A stretch of 16,001 bases of DNA. Source: Candidatus Competibacteraceae bacterium. GTDB lineage: Bacteria; Pseudomonadota; Gammaproteobacteria; Competibacterales; Competibacteraceae. Position numbers and translations under genes: made by a program. The DNA is taken from positions 1 through 16,001 of the forward strand of contig DPWB01000030.1 in the NCBI GenBank assembly GCA_003527885.1, given 5' to 3'. Positions 7,228-14,423 of the stretch are shown in pieces. Numbering within the stretch: the stretch's first letter is position 1; each line of letters begins with the position of its first letter. The notes under the pieces were generated by a model. That model was not told the origin of the DNA, searched no databases, and saw only the letters and a program-made list of their open reading frames with translations.

Positions 7228-8247
7228 CTACCGTTCTTCGAGGTGATAAGACACGATTCGCTCGACTTCGTTCTTGGAGCCCAGGATGACCGGGCAGCGC
7301 TGGTGCAGGTTGGTGGGCGGCAATCCCATGATCCGCTGGGTGCCGGTGGTGGCCAAACCGCCGGCCTGCTCGACGATGAAGCTCATCGGGTTGGCTTCGT
7401 ACATCAGGCGCAGTTTGCCCTCTTGGTTCTTGGCCCGCAGCTTGCGGTCGGTCGGGTACAGGAACACGCCGCCTTGGCACAGAACCCGGTGGACATCGGC
7501 GATCATCGCCCCGGCCCAGCGCATGTTGAAATCCTTGCGGCGGGGGCCTTCCTTGCCGGCCAAGCATTCATCGATATAACGGCGCACCGGCGGATCCCAG
7601 AAGCGGGTATACGCCGCGTTGATCGAGAAATCCTGCGTTTCCTCGGGGATTTTGATGTTGGGATTGGTCAGGATGTATTCGCCGATGCGCTGGTCCAGCG
7701 TGAAGCCGTTGACGCCGTGCCCGGTGGTCAGCACCATCATCGACGAGGGCCCGTACAATGCGTAACCGGCGCACACCTGTCGGTCGCCGGGCTGTAGAAA
7801 ATCATCCTCGGTGGGTTCGCCTTGAGAGTCCTTGGGGCGGCGCAGGATGGAAAAGATGGTGCCGACCGCACCGTTGACGTCAGTGTTGGAAGAGCCGTCC
7901 AACGGATCGAAAACCAGCAGATACTTACCGCGCGGATATTGGGGGGGCAGGTGATAGACGTCGCTCATTTCCTCGGACGCCAAGGCGGCGACGTGACCGG
8001 CCCACTCGTTGCGCTTGATGAACAGATTGTTGGAAATGACATCCAGTTTTTTCTGGGTTTCGCCTTGGATGTTGTCGGTGTCGGCGGCGCCCAACACGCC
8101 GACCAAGCTGCCGTAGCGCACGGCGCTGGAAATGGCCTTGCAGGCGATGACAACATCGTTGACCAACGCGGTGAAGTCGCCGGAAGCGCTCTCGATCAGC
8201 CGTTGTTCTTCGATAATGAATTCAGTGATGGTCGTACCGATAGGCAT
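7228..8247 (-). CDS. fbp: Class I fructose-1,6-bisphosphatase
   Basis: The enzyme hydrolyses fructose 1,6-bisphosphate to fructose 6-phosphate and phosphate, a committed gluconeogenic step that also serves the Calvin cycle in autotrophs. The 339-residue length suits the bacterial class I enzyme (E. coli 332). Key motifs are E92-E93 (ASEEMSD), the metal- and phosphate-binding DPLDGSSN at 114-121, and the class signature GKLRLMYEANPMS at 277-289 with metal ligand E284. I chose ATG 8247 because MPIGTTITEFIIEEQ matches the family N-terminus and an AGGA lies upstream; the longer in-frame extension runs into the promoter. The gene is monocistronic with its own terminator and is divergent from the phasin gene. 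Confidence 0.96.
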   Translation of the reverse strand: MPIGTTITEFIIEEQRLIESASGDFTALVNDVVIACKAISSAVRYGSLVGVLGAADTDNIQGETQKKLDVISNNLFIKRNEWAGHVAALASEEMSDVYHLPPQYPRGKYLLVFDPLDGSSNTDVNGAVGTIFSILRRPKDSQGEPTEDDFLQPGDRQVCAGYALYGPSSMMVLTTGHGVNGFTLDQRIGEYILTNPNIKIPEETQDFSINAAYTRFWDPPVRRYIDECLAGKEGPRRKDFNMRWAGAMIADVHRVLCQGGVFLYPTDRKLRAKNQEGKLRLMYEANPMSFIVEQAGGLATTGTQRIMGLPPTNLHQRCPVILGSKNEVERIVSYHLEER

Positions 8248-8317
8248 TGTAGTTATTCCTGTGTTGTGCGAAGCGGGCGGTGCGAGGCGTTGCGTCACGC
8301 CGGTCGAACCCACGGTC

Positions 8318-8323
8318 ATTATA
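8318..8323 (-). promoter_or_regulatory. Candidate -10 element for fbp
   Basis: The minus strand reads a perfect TATAAT here, about 70 bases before the fbp start codon. No convincing -35 hexamer lies 16-18 bases upstream, so the promoter may need an activator or be weak. The match is read directly; promoter function is inferred from position. Confidence 0.45.
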
Positions 8324-8393
8324 TCGATTCGGTACAAATAAATAATGGTTATTGAAAGATTTTGTGGCGGTGCAGCATCGTGGTGATTGGGAG

Positions 8394-8399
8394 TATAAT
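8394..8399 (+). promoter_or_regulatory. Candidate -10 element for the phasin gene
   Basis: A perfect TATAAT lies 41 bases before ATG 8440, which would give a leader of roughly 35 bases. The best-placed -35 candidates (around 8370-8376) are poor matches. It sits 70 bases from the opposing fbp -10, so both promoters share one short control region. Confidence 0.5.
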
Positions 8400-8439
8400 G
8401 TCCGGGTTTTCCACGGGATCACGATATTGGGAGAACGTC

Positions 8440-8787
8440 ATGAACGAGATTCCTGGCACGGGTTTTGAACCGATGAAGCCGCTGGTCGCCGCGCTGGTGC
8501 GAACCCATCAAGCGGTGGTCGGGCAGTTTGAGAAGTGGGTCGAGCTGCGCATGGACAGCCTGAGAGCTTATGTGGACTTGGGGTTGGCGCAGACCAAGAT
8601 CGCGCTTGTGGCGACCGATTCGCGAAGCGCGGGCGAATTCGCTGACAGCCAGTTTGCGGTGTTGAGCTTTGTCGGCCAGCGCATGATGGAAGACGGGCGC
8701 GCGCTGGCCGAATGGGGAGGCGACTGTTTCGCGCAAGCCAATCGGGTGGCTCGGGAGAATGCGTTGGGCTTGCTGTTCAAGGACTGA
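8440..8787 (+). CDS. Phasin-family protein
   Basis: Phasins are small amphipathic helical proteins that coat polyhydroxyalkanoate granules and regulate their size. This 115-residue protein is almost entirely predicted helix, with hydrophobic residues at helical spacing (LVAALVRTHQAVVGQFEKWV, then LRAYVDLGLAQTKIALV), no signal peptide and no membrane span. Ala, Glu and Gln are common, as in phasins. ATG 8440 follows GGGAGA at good spacing; upstream in-frame residues are encoded by promoter sequence. The gene stands alone and is followed by a strong hairpin. No PHA synthase or depolymerase lies in the window, so granule binding rests on resemblance alone. An unrelated helical protein is possible. 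Confidence 0.65.
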   Translation: MNEIPGTGFEPMKPLVAALVRTHQAVVGQFEKWVELRMDSLRAYVDLGLAQTKIALVATDSRSAGEFADSQFAVLSFVGQRMMEDGRALAEWGGDCFAQANRVARENALGLLFKD

Positions 8788-8801
8788 TTCAAGGAGCGAC
8801 A

Positions 8802-8840
8802 GCGGCCCGGCCGGCGCTGCTAGCCGGGCCGCGTTTGTCT
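8802..8840 (+). terminator. Rho-independent terminator of the phasin gene
   Basis: GCGGCCCGGC (8802-8811) and GCCGGGCCGC (8823-8832) make a perfect 10-bp GC-only stem with an 11-base loop, 14 bases after the phasin stop. It is followed by GTTTGTCT, a weak T tract. The stem is unambiguous; termination efficiency is not certain. Confidence 0.75.
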
Positions 8841-8906
8841 GAAAAGTTGCCTTGCTCCGCTTTTCTTGCCGGGTGTCGCTTCCAAAATCGGGGATTTCCG
8901 CTGCCG

Positions 8907-9605
8907 ATGTGGTTCAGGGCGTTGATCGTTTTGCTGTGGCTCGGCGTGGCGTCGCCGGGCCAGGCGGATTATCTGGCGGGGATGCTGGCTTTTGCCCGAG
9001 GGGACTATCTGACCGCGCTGGTGGAATGGCGGCCACCGGCCGAACAGGGCCAGGCCGAGGCGCAATTCAATCTGGGCGTCTTGTATGACGGGGGCCTGGG
9101 CGTGGAACGGGATTACCGGCAGGCGGCCCGTTGGTACCAACGGGCCGCCGAACAGGGTCACGCCAAGGCCCAGTTCAACTTGGCGGTGCTGTTCGCCAAC
9201 GGGCTGGGGGTCGAGCGGGACATGGAGGAAGCCGCGCGCTGGTACCGGCAGGCGGCGATCCAGGATGAGGTTGAGGCCCAGTTCAATCTGGGCGTGCTGT
9301 ATGAAGATGGCGCCGGAGTGGTTCAAAGCGATGTGGCCGCCGCGTACTGGTACCGGCTGGCCGCCTACCAGGGGCATACCATGGCGCAGAACAACCTCGG
9401 CATACTGTTTGCCAACGGGCGGGGGATGTCTCGGGATCCGGTGGCCGCCTACGCATGGTATGCGCTGGCGGCGAAGCATCGAAATCTCAAGGCGCGCTCG
9501 AACCGCGACCGGCTCGCCGGGCTCCTGACCCCGCAACAATTGGCCGAAGGGGAACGCATGGCCGCCGAGTTTGAAAAACGCTACCGGAGCTGGCCTCGGG
9601 ACTGA
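8907..9605 (+). CDS. Secreted Sel1-repeat (TPR-like) protein
   Basis: The 232-residue protein begins with a signal peptide (residues 1-20: short hydrophobic core LIVLLWLGVA, then a PGQA-like cleavage site before DY), so it should be periplasmic. After an irregular first helical hairpin it holds four 36-residue Sel1 repeats starting near residues 50, 86, 122 and 158. Each has the AxAQFNLGVLYxxGxGV...AAxWYxxAAxQG pattern. Sel1 repeats form solenoids that bind other proteins, and no catalytic domain is present. ATG 8907 is chosen because it starts the signal peptide; the Shine-Dalgarno is weak. The gene is flanked by the phasin terminator and, 5 bases beyond its stop, the end of the convergent SirB2 gene. 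The partner is unknown. Confidence 0.88.
   Translation: MWFRALIVLLWLGVASPGQADYLAGMLAFARGDYLTALVEWRPPAEQGQAEAQFNLGVLYDGGLGVERDYRQAARWYQRAAEQGHAKAQFNLAVLFANGLGVERDMEEAARWYRQAAIQDEVEAQFNLGVLYEDGAGVVQSDVAAAYWYRLAAYQGHTMAQNNLGILFANGRGMSRDPVAAYAWYALAAKHRNLKARSNRDRLAGLLTPQQLAEGERMAAEFEKRYRSWPRD
9054..9485 (+). repeat. Four tandem 108-bp Sel1-coding repeats
   Basis: The reading frame repeats with a 36-codon period at about 9054, 9162, 9270 and 9378. Repeats 1 and 3 are the most alike at DNA level (caGTTCAATCTGGGCGT-type cores), and repeat 4 is the most diverged. This is an internal protein repeat rather than a mobile or intergenic element. Confidence 0.85.
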
Positions 9606-9610
9606 GGGCC

Positions 9611-9997
9611 TCACCACCACGACCAAACGCCCAGCGGCGAGCGGGTCAAGGCGACGCTGACGATATAGCCAAAGACGAGCGAGGCGGCGACCAGGGCCGT
9701 GGCGCGAACGGCTTTGGTGCTGCCGCGCTTCAGCGCGATGCTGCCCAGAACGATGTAGGCGATCAATCCCAAAACCTTGGCGGTCAACCAACCCTGCACG
9801 AACGGATATTGGTGGAGGATCGCGACCAGCCCGAGCGCGCTCGCCAGCAGCGCGGTGTCGATCGCGTGGGGCACGATTCGGGCCCAGCGCCGTTGCAGTT
9901 GCCGCGAGTCCGCCAGCATCCAGATGCCGCGCAGCGCGAACAGGCCGAAACTCAAAACGATGGCGGTCAGATGAAGGTGTTTGAGGGCGAGATACAT
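9611..9997 (-). CDS. SirB2-family inner-membrane protein
   Basis: The 128-residue protein is very hydrophobic, with four likely transmembrane helices near residues 5-25, 45-62, 68-88 and 97-115. It opens with LKHLHLTAIVLSFGLFALRG, a typical SirB2 start, and contains RIVPHAIDTALLASALGL and TAKVLGLIAYIVLG, also characteristic. The family is named after a Salmonella locus associated with invasion-gene expression, but the biochemical role of the protein is unknown and most bearers are not pathogens. ATG 9997 has only a weak GGGA upstream. The gene is divergent from the PAAR-like gene and convergent with the Sel1 gene. Confidence 0.85.
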   Translation of the reverse strand: MYLALKHLHLTAIVLSFGLFALRGIWMLADSRQLQRRWARIVPHAIDTALLASALGLVAILHQYPFVQGWLTAKVLGLIAYIVLGSIALKRGSTKAVRATALVAASLVFGYIVSVALTRSPLGVWSWW

Positions 9998-10065
9998 GGG
10001 TGGATTCCCGGTGTTCGAAGCCGCTGTGCTCTATAGTTTGTCGAGTATTGTGGCGGTCGGGGCTT

Positions 10066-10070
10066 GGAGG
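10066..10070 (+). promoter_or_regulatory. Shine-Dalgarno that fixes the PAAR-like start
   Basis: GGAGG lies six bases before ATG 10077. It is among the strongest ribosome-binding sites in the window and supports that start over the second in-frame ATG (10083). Confidence 0.7.
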
Positions 10071-10076
10071 TGAGCG

Positions 10077-10544
10077 ATGGCCATGCACGTTGGTAACGGT
10101 GCCGTGTTGAAATGCATGTTCGCCGTGCCGCCGGGGATCAGTACGCTGGTCGTGTTGCCGCAAAACCGGACGATGACCGGCAGCCAGCCGGCGGCCAATA
10201 TCACGGACAATAAGCCGATGGTCAACATCCTGCCTTTCGGAATGTGCGTATCGCCGACCAATCCGGCGTTCGTGTCGGCGACCGCGGCGGCTTCCGGGGT
10301 ACCGACGCCGGTTCCGTGCACGCCGCTGACGCCCGCGCCGTGGCTAACGGCAGCGCCGACGGCCATGCTGGGCGACCTGTCCGCGTTGGGCAACACCTCC
10401 GTGCTGGCATGTACGCTTCGGCCTTCCGGGGTGCATCACCAGCCTGGCGCCGGGCCAGTTTACCGAGCAGATACCTTGAACGGTCGCGCGCGCCGGGTCG
10501 GGACCGCCGTCCAGGGGTCGTCCGGCCAGGGGTGTTTGGGGTAG
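10077..10544 (+). CDS. PAAR-like protein (DUF4280) with apparent 3' frameshift
   Basis: The first 112 residues match the DUF4280 PAAR-like family, whose members resemble the spike-tip proteins of type VI secretion and related contractile systems. Recognisable segments are GAVLKCMFAVPPG, NRTMTGSQPAANITD, PMVNILPFGMC, PCTPLTPAPW and LSALGNTSVLAC. After residue 112 the open frame turns into non-family sequence and runs to 10544, overlapping hrpB by 85 bases. Removing one base near 10416 restores CTFGLPGCITSLAPGQ and a stop at 10477-10479, giving a 133-residue protein with a family-like end. The gene is therefore either disrupted or affected by a one-base sequencing error. No other secretion gene lies nearby. 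Confidence 0.8.
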   Translation: MAMHVGNGAVLKCMFAVPPGISTLVVLPQNRTMTGSQPAANITDNKPMVNILPFGMCVSPTNPAFVSATAAASGVPTPVPCTPLTPAPWLTAAPTAMLGDLSALGNTSVLACTLRPSGVHHQPGAGPVYRADTLNGRARRVGTAVQGSSGQGCLG

Positions 10545-12991
10545 CGGCCTTTCAGTTCCTTCTTCACTTCGGGATAGGTGCGCTCCCAAAAGCCGCGCAA
10601 ATCCTGAGTGACCTGAACCGGTCGCCGGGCTGGCGACAGGAGATGCAGAGTCACCGGAACCCGATCTCCGGCGACGCGGGGCGTGTCGGCCAGCCCGAAC
10701 AGCTCCTGCAACTTCACCGCCAGCACCGGCGGTTCGCCCGGTTGGTAGCACAGCCGGATTCGGGAGCCGCTGGGCGCTTGCAGGTGCGTCGGCGCCAGTT
10801 CGTTCAAGCGGACCCGCTGGCCGTATTCGACCAAACCCTGTAACGCCGCCGCCAAATCCAGCCGCTGCAAGTGCTCGCGCCGGGTGATGCCGTCCAGCCA
10901 GGGTTCCAGCCAGTCCGCCAGATGCTCAATCAGCCAAGCGTCGGATAAGTCCGGCCAACCGTCGTGCGGGAACCAGTGTCGCAGCGACAGGAGGCGTGCC
11001 CGCCAGTCTCGCAATTCGACGGTCCACGGCAGGCTGTCGAGCCCCAGTTGGCGCACGCCCACCAGCATCGCCCGCCGCAGCCCTTCGGGCGCGGGATCGC
11101 GCAACGGCGCGCTGGTCAATGCCAGCTCGCCCAACCGCCGTTCCCGACGGGCGCTGACGGCCACCTGACGGTCGTCCCAACACACCTCGTCGAAGGTTTG
11201 CAAGCGGGAGGCGAGCTGCCGTTCCAGGTCGGTCGGTTCGACCGGCGCGGCCAACCAGATGCGACCTTCGCCGGCCCCGGCGTCCAGCTGCGCCGCGACC
11301 AACCAATCATGCTTGCCGAGCGGATCGCCGACCGCCAGCCGCGCGCCGCGTCCGTTGGCCAACCGGTAACGGTCGTTGCCGCCGTCGCGTTTTTTCGCGA
11401 TCCGATCGGGATAGGCCAGCGCCAGCAACAAGCCGACCGCAACCGGTTCCGGTGCGGGTTGCCCGTTCTCCGCGAGTTTCAGCAGCTGTCGCCAGCGCCG
11501 CGCCGCCCGTTCGATGCGAGCGCAGGCGGACGGGTCGGCTCCCCAGCGTCTCGCCCCGTCGCGACCGTTCCGGCGAAAGGCGTTCAAAGCGTCCAGCCGC
11601 ACCGTGATATCGCTGCCGAAGGGATGTTCGCTGCGCAGCGGATCGCGCTCTTCCAACAGGGCCGCCAGATCGGCGGCGGTGTTGCCCAGGCCGAGCGCCA
11701 TGCCGCGCCAGAGCAAATGCGCCAGTCGCGGATGAGTCGGCAAGGCGGCCAGTTCTTGCCCTGCCGGAGTGATGTGGCCCCGCGCATCCAGCGCGGCCAG
11801 CCCGGTCAGCAACTCTCGCGCCTGGGCCAACGCGCCGGGTGGCGGCGGATCGAGCCAAGCCAGCATCAGCGCATCATTCGCCCCCCATCGCGCGAGTTCG
11901 AGCGCCAGCGGGGCCAGATCGGCTTCCAGGATTTCCGCGACCCGGCACGGTCGTAAGCGGTTTTGAGTGGCCTCGCTCCATAGCCGATAACAGGCGCCCG
12001 GTCCCAGCCGTCCGGCTCGCCCGGCCCGCTGCTCGGCGGCATCGGCGGAAACCCGCACGGTTTCCAGGCGGGTCAGGCCGCTGCGGGGCTCAAAGCGCGG
12101 CGCGCGGGTCCAGCCGGCATCGACGACCGCGCCGATTCCCTCGATGGTCAGGCTGGTTTCGGCGATCGAGGTCGCCAAGACGATCTTGCGCCGCCCGTTC
12201 GGATCGGGTTGGATAGCGCGCTGCTGGTCGGCATCGGGCAAATCGCCGTACAGCGGCAGTAACTGCAAATCGGCGCTGGGCGCTCGCGCGGCCAGCCGGT
12301 GCAGGGTTTGGCGAATTTCGCCGCCACCCGGCAGGAAAACCAGCACATCGCCCGGCTCCCGAGCCAAAGCGTCCAGTGCGGCGGCCACGACGACGTTAAC
12401 GTCGAGGCCCTCGGGATCGCGCGGCAGGTAGTGCAACGTCACCGGATGGGCGCGCCCCGCGCTGCTGATGAGCGGCGCGTTTCCCAGCAACCGGGCGACC
12501 GCCTCGCCGTCTAGGGTGGCCGACATCACCAGCAGGCGCAGGTCTTCGCGCAAGCCGCGCTGGCTGTCCAGGCACAGCGCCAGCGCCAGGTCGGCGTGCA
12601 GGCTGCGCTCGTGGAATTCATCGAAGATCACCAGGCCCACGCCGTCCAGGCCCGGATCGCGTTGCAAGCGGCGAGTCAGGATACCTTCGGTCAGCACCTC
12701 GATGCGGGTTTGCCGCGAAATCCGGCTGTCGAAGCGCGTGCGGTAACCGACGGTCTGGCCGAGCGGTTCGCTCAGTAAAGTCGCCATGCGCGCCGCCGCC
12801 GCTCGCGCCGCCAGCCGCCGTGGCTCCAGCAACAAGATATTTTTGCCGCCCAACCACGGTGCGCGCAGCAAGGCCAACGGGACTCGGGTGGTTTTTCCCG
12901 CACCCGGTGGCGCTTGCAACACCAGGGCGGGGCTCTCGCTCAGGGTGGCGACAATGGCCGGCAGCGTCGCTTCGATGGGCAGAGCCGCCAT
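10460..12991 (-). CDS. hrpB: ATP-dependent helicase HrpB
   Basis: HrpB is a DExH-box superfamily 2 helicase of the DEAH/RHA group, conserved in proteobacteria; its substrate is thought to be RNA but its cellular role is poorly defined. The 843-residue product carries Walker A APPGAGKTT (27-35), Walker B DEFH (124-127, the HrpB variant) in VIFDEFHERSLHAD, motif III SAT (157-159), motif V LATSIAETSLTIEG (272-285) and motif VI QRAGRAGR (321-328). The HrpB C-terminal domain follows, ending in the diagnostic KGRYPKHPWPDDP near the terminus. Length matches the family (about 810-850). ATG 12991 is chosen because MAALPIEATLPAIV matches the family start; an in-frame TTG lies at 13084. The gene is transcribed alone and its end overlaps the PAAR-like gene. 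Confidence 0.95.
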   Translation of the reverse strand: MAALPIEATLPAIVATLSESPALVLQAPPGAGKTTRVPLALLRAPWLGGKNILLLEPRRLAARAAAARMATLLSEPLGQTVGYRTRFDSRISRQTRIEVLTEGILTRRLQRDPGLDGVGLVIFDEFHERSLHADLALALCLDSQRGLREDLRLLVMSATLDGEAVARLLGNAPLISSAGRAHPVTLHYLPRDPEGLDVNVVVAAALDALAREPGDVLVFLPGGGEIRQTLHRLAARAPSADLQLLPLYGDLPDADQQRAIQPDPNGRRKIVLATSIAETSLTIEGIGAVVDAGWTRAPRFEPRSGLTRLETVRVSADAAEQRAGRAGRLGPGACYRLWSEATQNRLRPCRVAEILEADLAPLALELARWGANDALMLAWLDPPPPGALAQARELLTGLAALDARGHITPAGQELAALPTHPRLAHLLWRGMALGLGNTAADLAALLEERDPLRSEHPFGSDITVRLDALNAFRRNGRDGARRWGADPSACARIERAARRWRQLLKLAENGQPAPEPVAVGLLLALAYPDRIAKKRDGGNDRYRLANGRGARLAVGDPLGKHDWLVAAQLDAGAGEGRIWLAAPVEPTDLERQLASRLQTFDEVCWDDRQVAVSARRERRLGELALTSAPLRDPAPEGLRRAMLVGVRQLGLDSLPWTVELRDWRARLLSLRHWFPHDGWPDLSDAWLIEHLADWLEPWLDGITRREHLQRLDLAAALQGLVEYGQRVRLNELAPTHLQAPSGSRIRLCYQPGEPPVLAVKLQELFGLADTPRVAGDRVPVTLHLLSPARRPVQVTQDLRGFWERTYPEVKKELKGRYPKHPWPDDPWTAVPTRRARPFKVSAR

Positions 12992-13081
12992 TCCGTCAGG
13001 CGAGGAGGGCTGGGCGGGAGTCACGGGTTGCGGGAAGATCGGTGGACGGTAAAAGAATGTGCGTCGATACGTTGCGGCGAG

Positions 13082-13104
13082 CAATGCATTTGGTGAATGC
13101 TTTG
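13082..13104. promoter_or_regulatory. Inverted repeat in the hrpB / DUF2173-like divergent region
   Basis: CAATGCATT (13082-13090) and AATGCTTTG (13096-13104) pair at 8 of 9 positions around a 5-base centre. The right arm overlaps TTGACT (13102-13107), a good -35-like hexamer, but no matching -10 follows at 16-18 bases. It could be an operator between the divergent genes; no regulator is identified. Confidence 0.3.
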
Positions 13105-13197
13105 ACTATGTTTTTAAAATGGGGCCGCGCGGCTTGAACGCTTGCGGCGGCCTACCCCGTTTACGATAAGCCAGCCACTAGTTGAGGATAGCACCGG

Positions 13198-13554
13198 ATG
13201 AGCATTGTGACCGATCTGCTGGCCAAGCCCGGCGTCGTCGCCGCCGGCGAATACGCTTATCGGGGCGACCGGTTTTCCTACCGGGGCGCGCTGAGCGAAA
13301 ACCATGCCCGCATGGCCTCCATCATGTGTCGCGCCACCACTATGAGCGTCAACATGGAGGCCAGCATGGTGGAAGCCCTACAACCGCTCAGCGGCCTGTT
13401 GCCGGCGCGCGGCTGGCTGGTGCACGGCCCCGAGTACACGGTTTGCGTGGTGGCCAACGTCTTTTGCTTGCTGGAGAACAGCAAGGGCTCGATCAACGAT
13501 CTCGTCGGATTCATGCGCCACGCGTTGGCCAACATTCCCTCCGATATGATCTGA
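13198..13554 (+). CDS. DUF2173-like small protein, first of three
   Basis: This 118-residue protein has no signal peptide or membrane helix. It opens with MSIVTDLLAKPGVVAAGEY, then a strand pair (GDRFSYRG), a helical block at about 34-65, and a C-terminal PARGWLVHGPEYTVCVVANV strand set with a final helix. This order resembles DUF2173 and, more loosely, the Roadblock/LC7 fold (my impression, not tested). It shares the LLA-x-x-GV opening, the P-x-x-GW turn and the VANV-type strand with the third gene of the set, so the two are clearly paralogous. ATG 13198 follows TGAGGA. No catalytic motif is visible and the function is unknown. Confidence 0.7.
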   Translation: MSIVTDLLAKPGVVAAGEYAYRGDRFSYRGALSENHARMASIMCRATTMSVNMEASMVEALQPLSGLLPARGWLVHGPEYTVCVVANVFCLLENSKGSINDLVGFMRHALANIPSDMI

Positions 13555-13599
13555 AGTTGAATGATTCAAGACCATTGAAGGGAGCAGGAGATGCAATCC

Positions 13600-14001
13600 A
13601 TGACCACACTCGATGATTTGATGAAACTGCCGGGCGCGATGGCCGCTTTCGAATTTCGCGGCAGCGGCGAGATGCTGGAGCACCGTATCGCTCACGCGGA
13701 CCGGATCAACGAATCCACGCTCGATCTGCTGGCGCACATGTGCGCGGCCAACCTGAGCATCGCCACCATGCAGGCGCGCGGCTGGGAAAAAGTCACCGGC
13801 ATGGTGGGCTTTTATCCGGTCCAGCAATTCACCCTCATCGGCTTCGATTGGTCGGTGGTGGTGAGCGGCTTGCAGCGCGAGCAGTACAAGCAGGCCGGCA
13901 AATTCAGCCTGCCACCGTTCATGGGGGTGGTGTTGGCCAACGAATCGGCCGATTACGAAGCCGCGTTTGCGGTCCTGGAAAGAAAGGAGCCGGTGCAATG
14001 A
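13600..14001 (+). CDS. DUF2173-like small protein, second of three
   Basis: From ATG 13600 the product has 133 residues. It opens with MTTLDDLMKLPGAMAAFEF, matching the start of its two neighbours, and ends with VVLANESADYEAAFAVLER, the family's last strand and helix. It differs from them in the middle: the P-x-x-GW motif is replaced by FYPVQQFTLIGFDWSVVVSG, and about 18 extra residues (LQREQYKQAGKFSLPPFM) precede the last strand. ATG 13591 is also possible; GGAG at 13581 suits it, while AGGAG at 13586-13590 suits 13600, which homology favours. It lies 45 bases after the first gene, and its stop overlaps the third start by 4 bases. Function unknown. Confidence 0.7.
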   Translation: MTTLDDLMKLPGAMAAFEFRGSGEMLEHRIAHADRINESTLDLLAHMCAANLSIATMQARGWEKVTGMVGFYPVQQFTLIGFDWSVVVSGLQREQYKQAGKFSLPPFMGVVLANESADYEAAFAVLERKEPVQ

Positions 14002-14336
14002 GCATGATCCGGCGGTTGCTGGCTCTGGACGGCGTCAACGTGGTTTGCCATTTCCGCGATGACGGTTACCTGATCGAAGGGTACGGCCTGATGAGCCACA
14101 ACGACATGGGCCGGCTGGCGCAATTCGCGCGCGATTACCGGCGGATCGCTCAGGGCAACGCCGATCAACTGGCGATGTTCAGCGGCATGAGAGGGTGGAC
14201 GCCGCCGCACGGCTGGATTATTCGCGGCGTGACCCAATCGCTGTGCGGTGTCGCCAATCTGGTCTGCGTGGTGGACAGCAGCGGCGCGCCACTGAACGAA
14301 ATCCTGATGGAATTGCGCGAAGTATCACATTGGTAG
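13998..14336 (+). CDS. DUF2173-like small protein, third of three
   Basis: This 112-residue cytoplasmic protein starts inside the stop of the second gene (ATGA overlap), a sign of translational coupling; AAGGAG lies 9 bases upstream. It opens with MSMIRRLLALDGVNVVCHF, then GYLIEGYGLMS, a helical middle, and SGMRGWTPPHGWIIRG with SLCGVANLVCVV and a final helix (LNEILMELRE). SGMxxWTPxxGW is, as I recall it, the DUF2173 consensus, so this is the most canonical member of the three. No catalytic residues or membrane segments are evident. A multimeric or partner-binding role for the set is speculation. Confidence 0.7.
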   Translation: MSMIRRLLALDGVNVVCHFRDDGYLIEGYGLMSHNDMGRLAQFARDYRRIAQGNADQLAMFSGMRGWTPPHGWIIRGVTQSLCGVANLVCVVDSSGAPLNEILMELREVSHW

Positions 14337-14423
14337 CATTGAATTATTCGCTGTTTGGCCGATCTAATCTTATAATAACGCTGGGTCATTTGTTGTTTTA
14401 TAACGCCCAAATCAGTGGCTTTT

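Noticed and set aside
9054..9485. Tandem DNA repeats considered as a CRISPR-like or mobile array
   Set aside because: The 108-base period is exactly 36 codons in an open frame and encodes Sel1 repeats; there are no spacers.
8820..10163. 447-codon open frame on the minus strand
   Set aside because: Covers the Sel1 and sirB2 genes and is rich in Arg, His and Pro. The Sel1 frame has a signal peptide and exact 36-codon repeats, and the sirB2 frame has four membrane helices.
10964..11956. 330-codon open frame on the plus strand
   Set aside because: Antisense to the C-terminal half of hrpB, whose motifs are continuous through this stretch.
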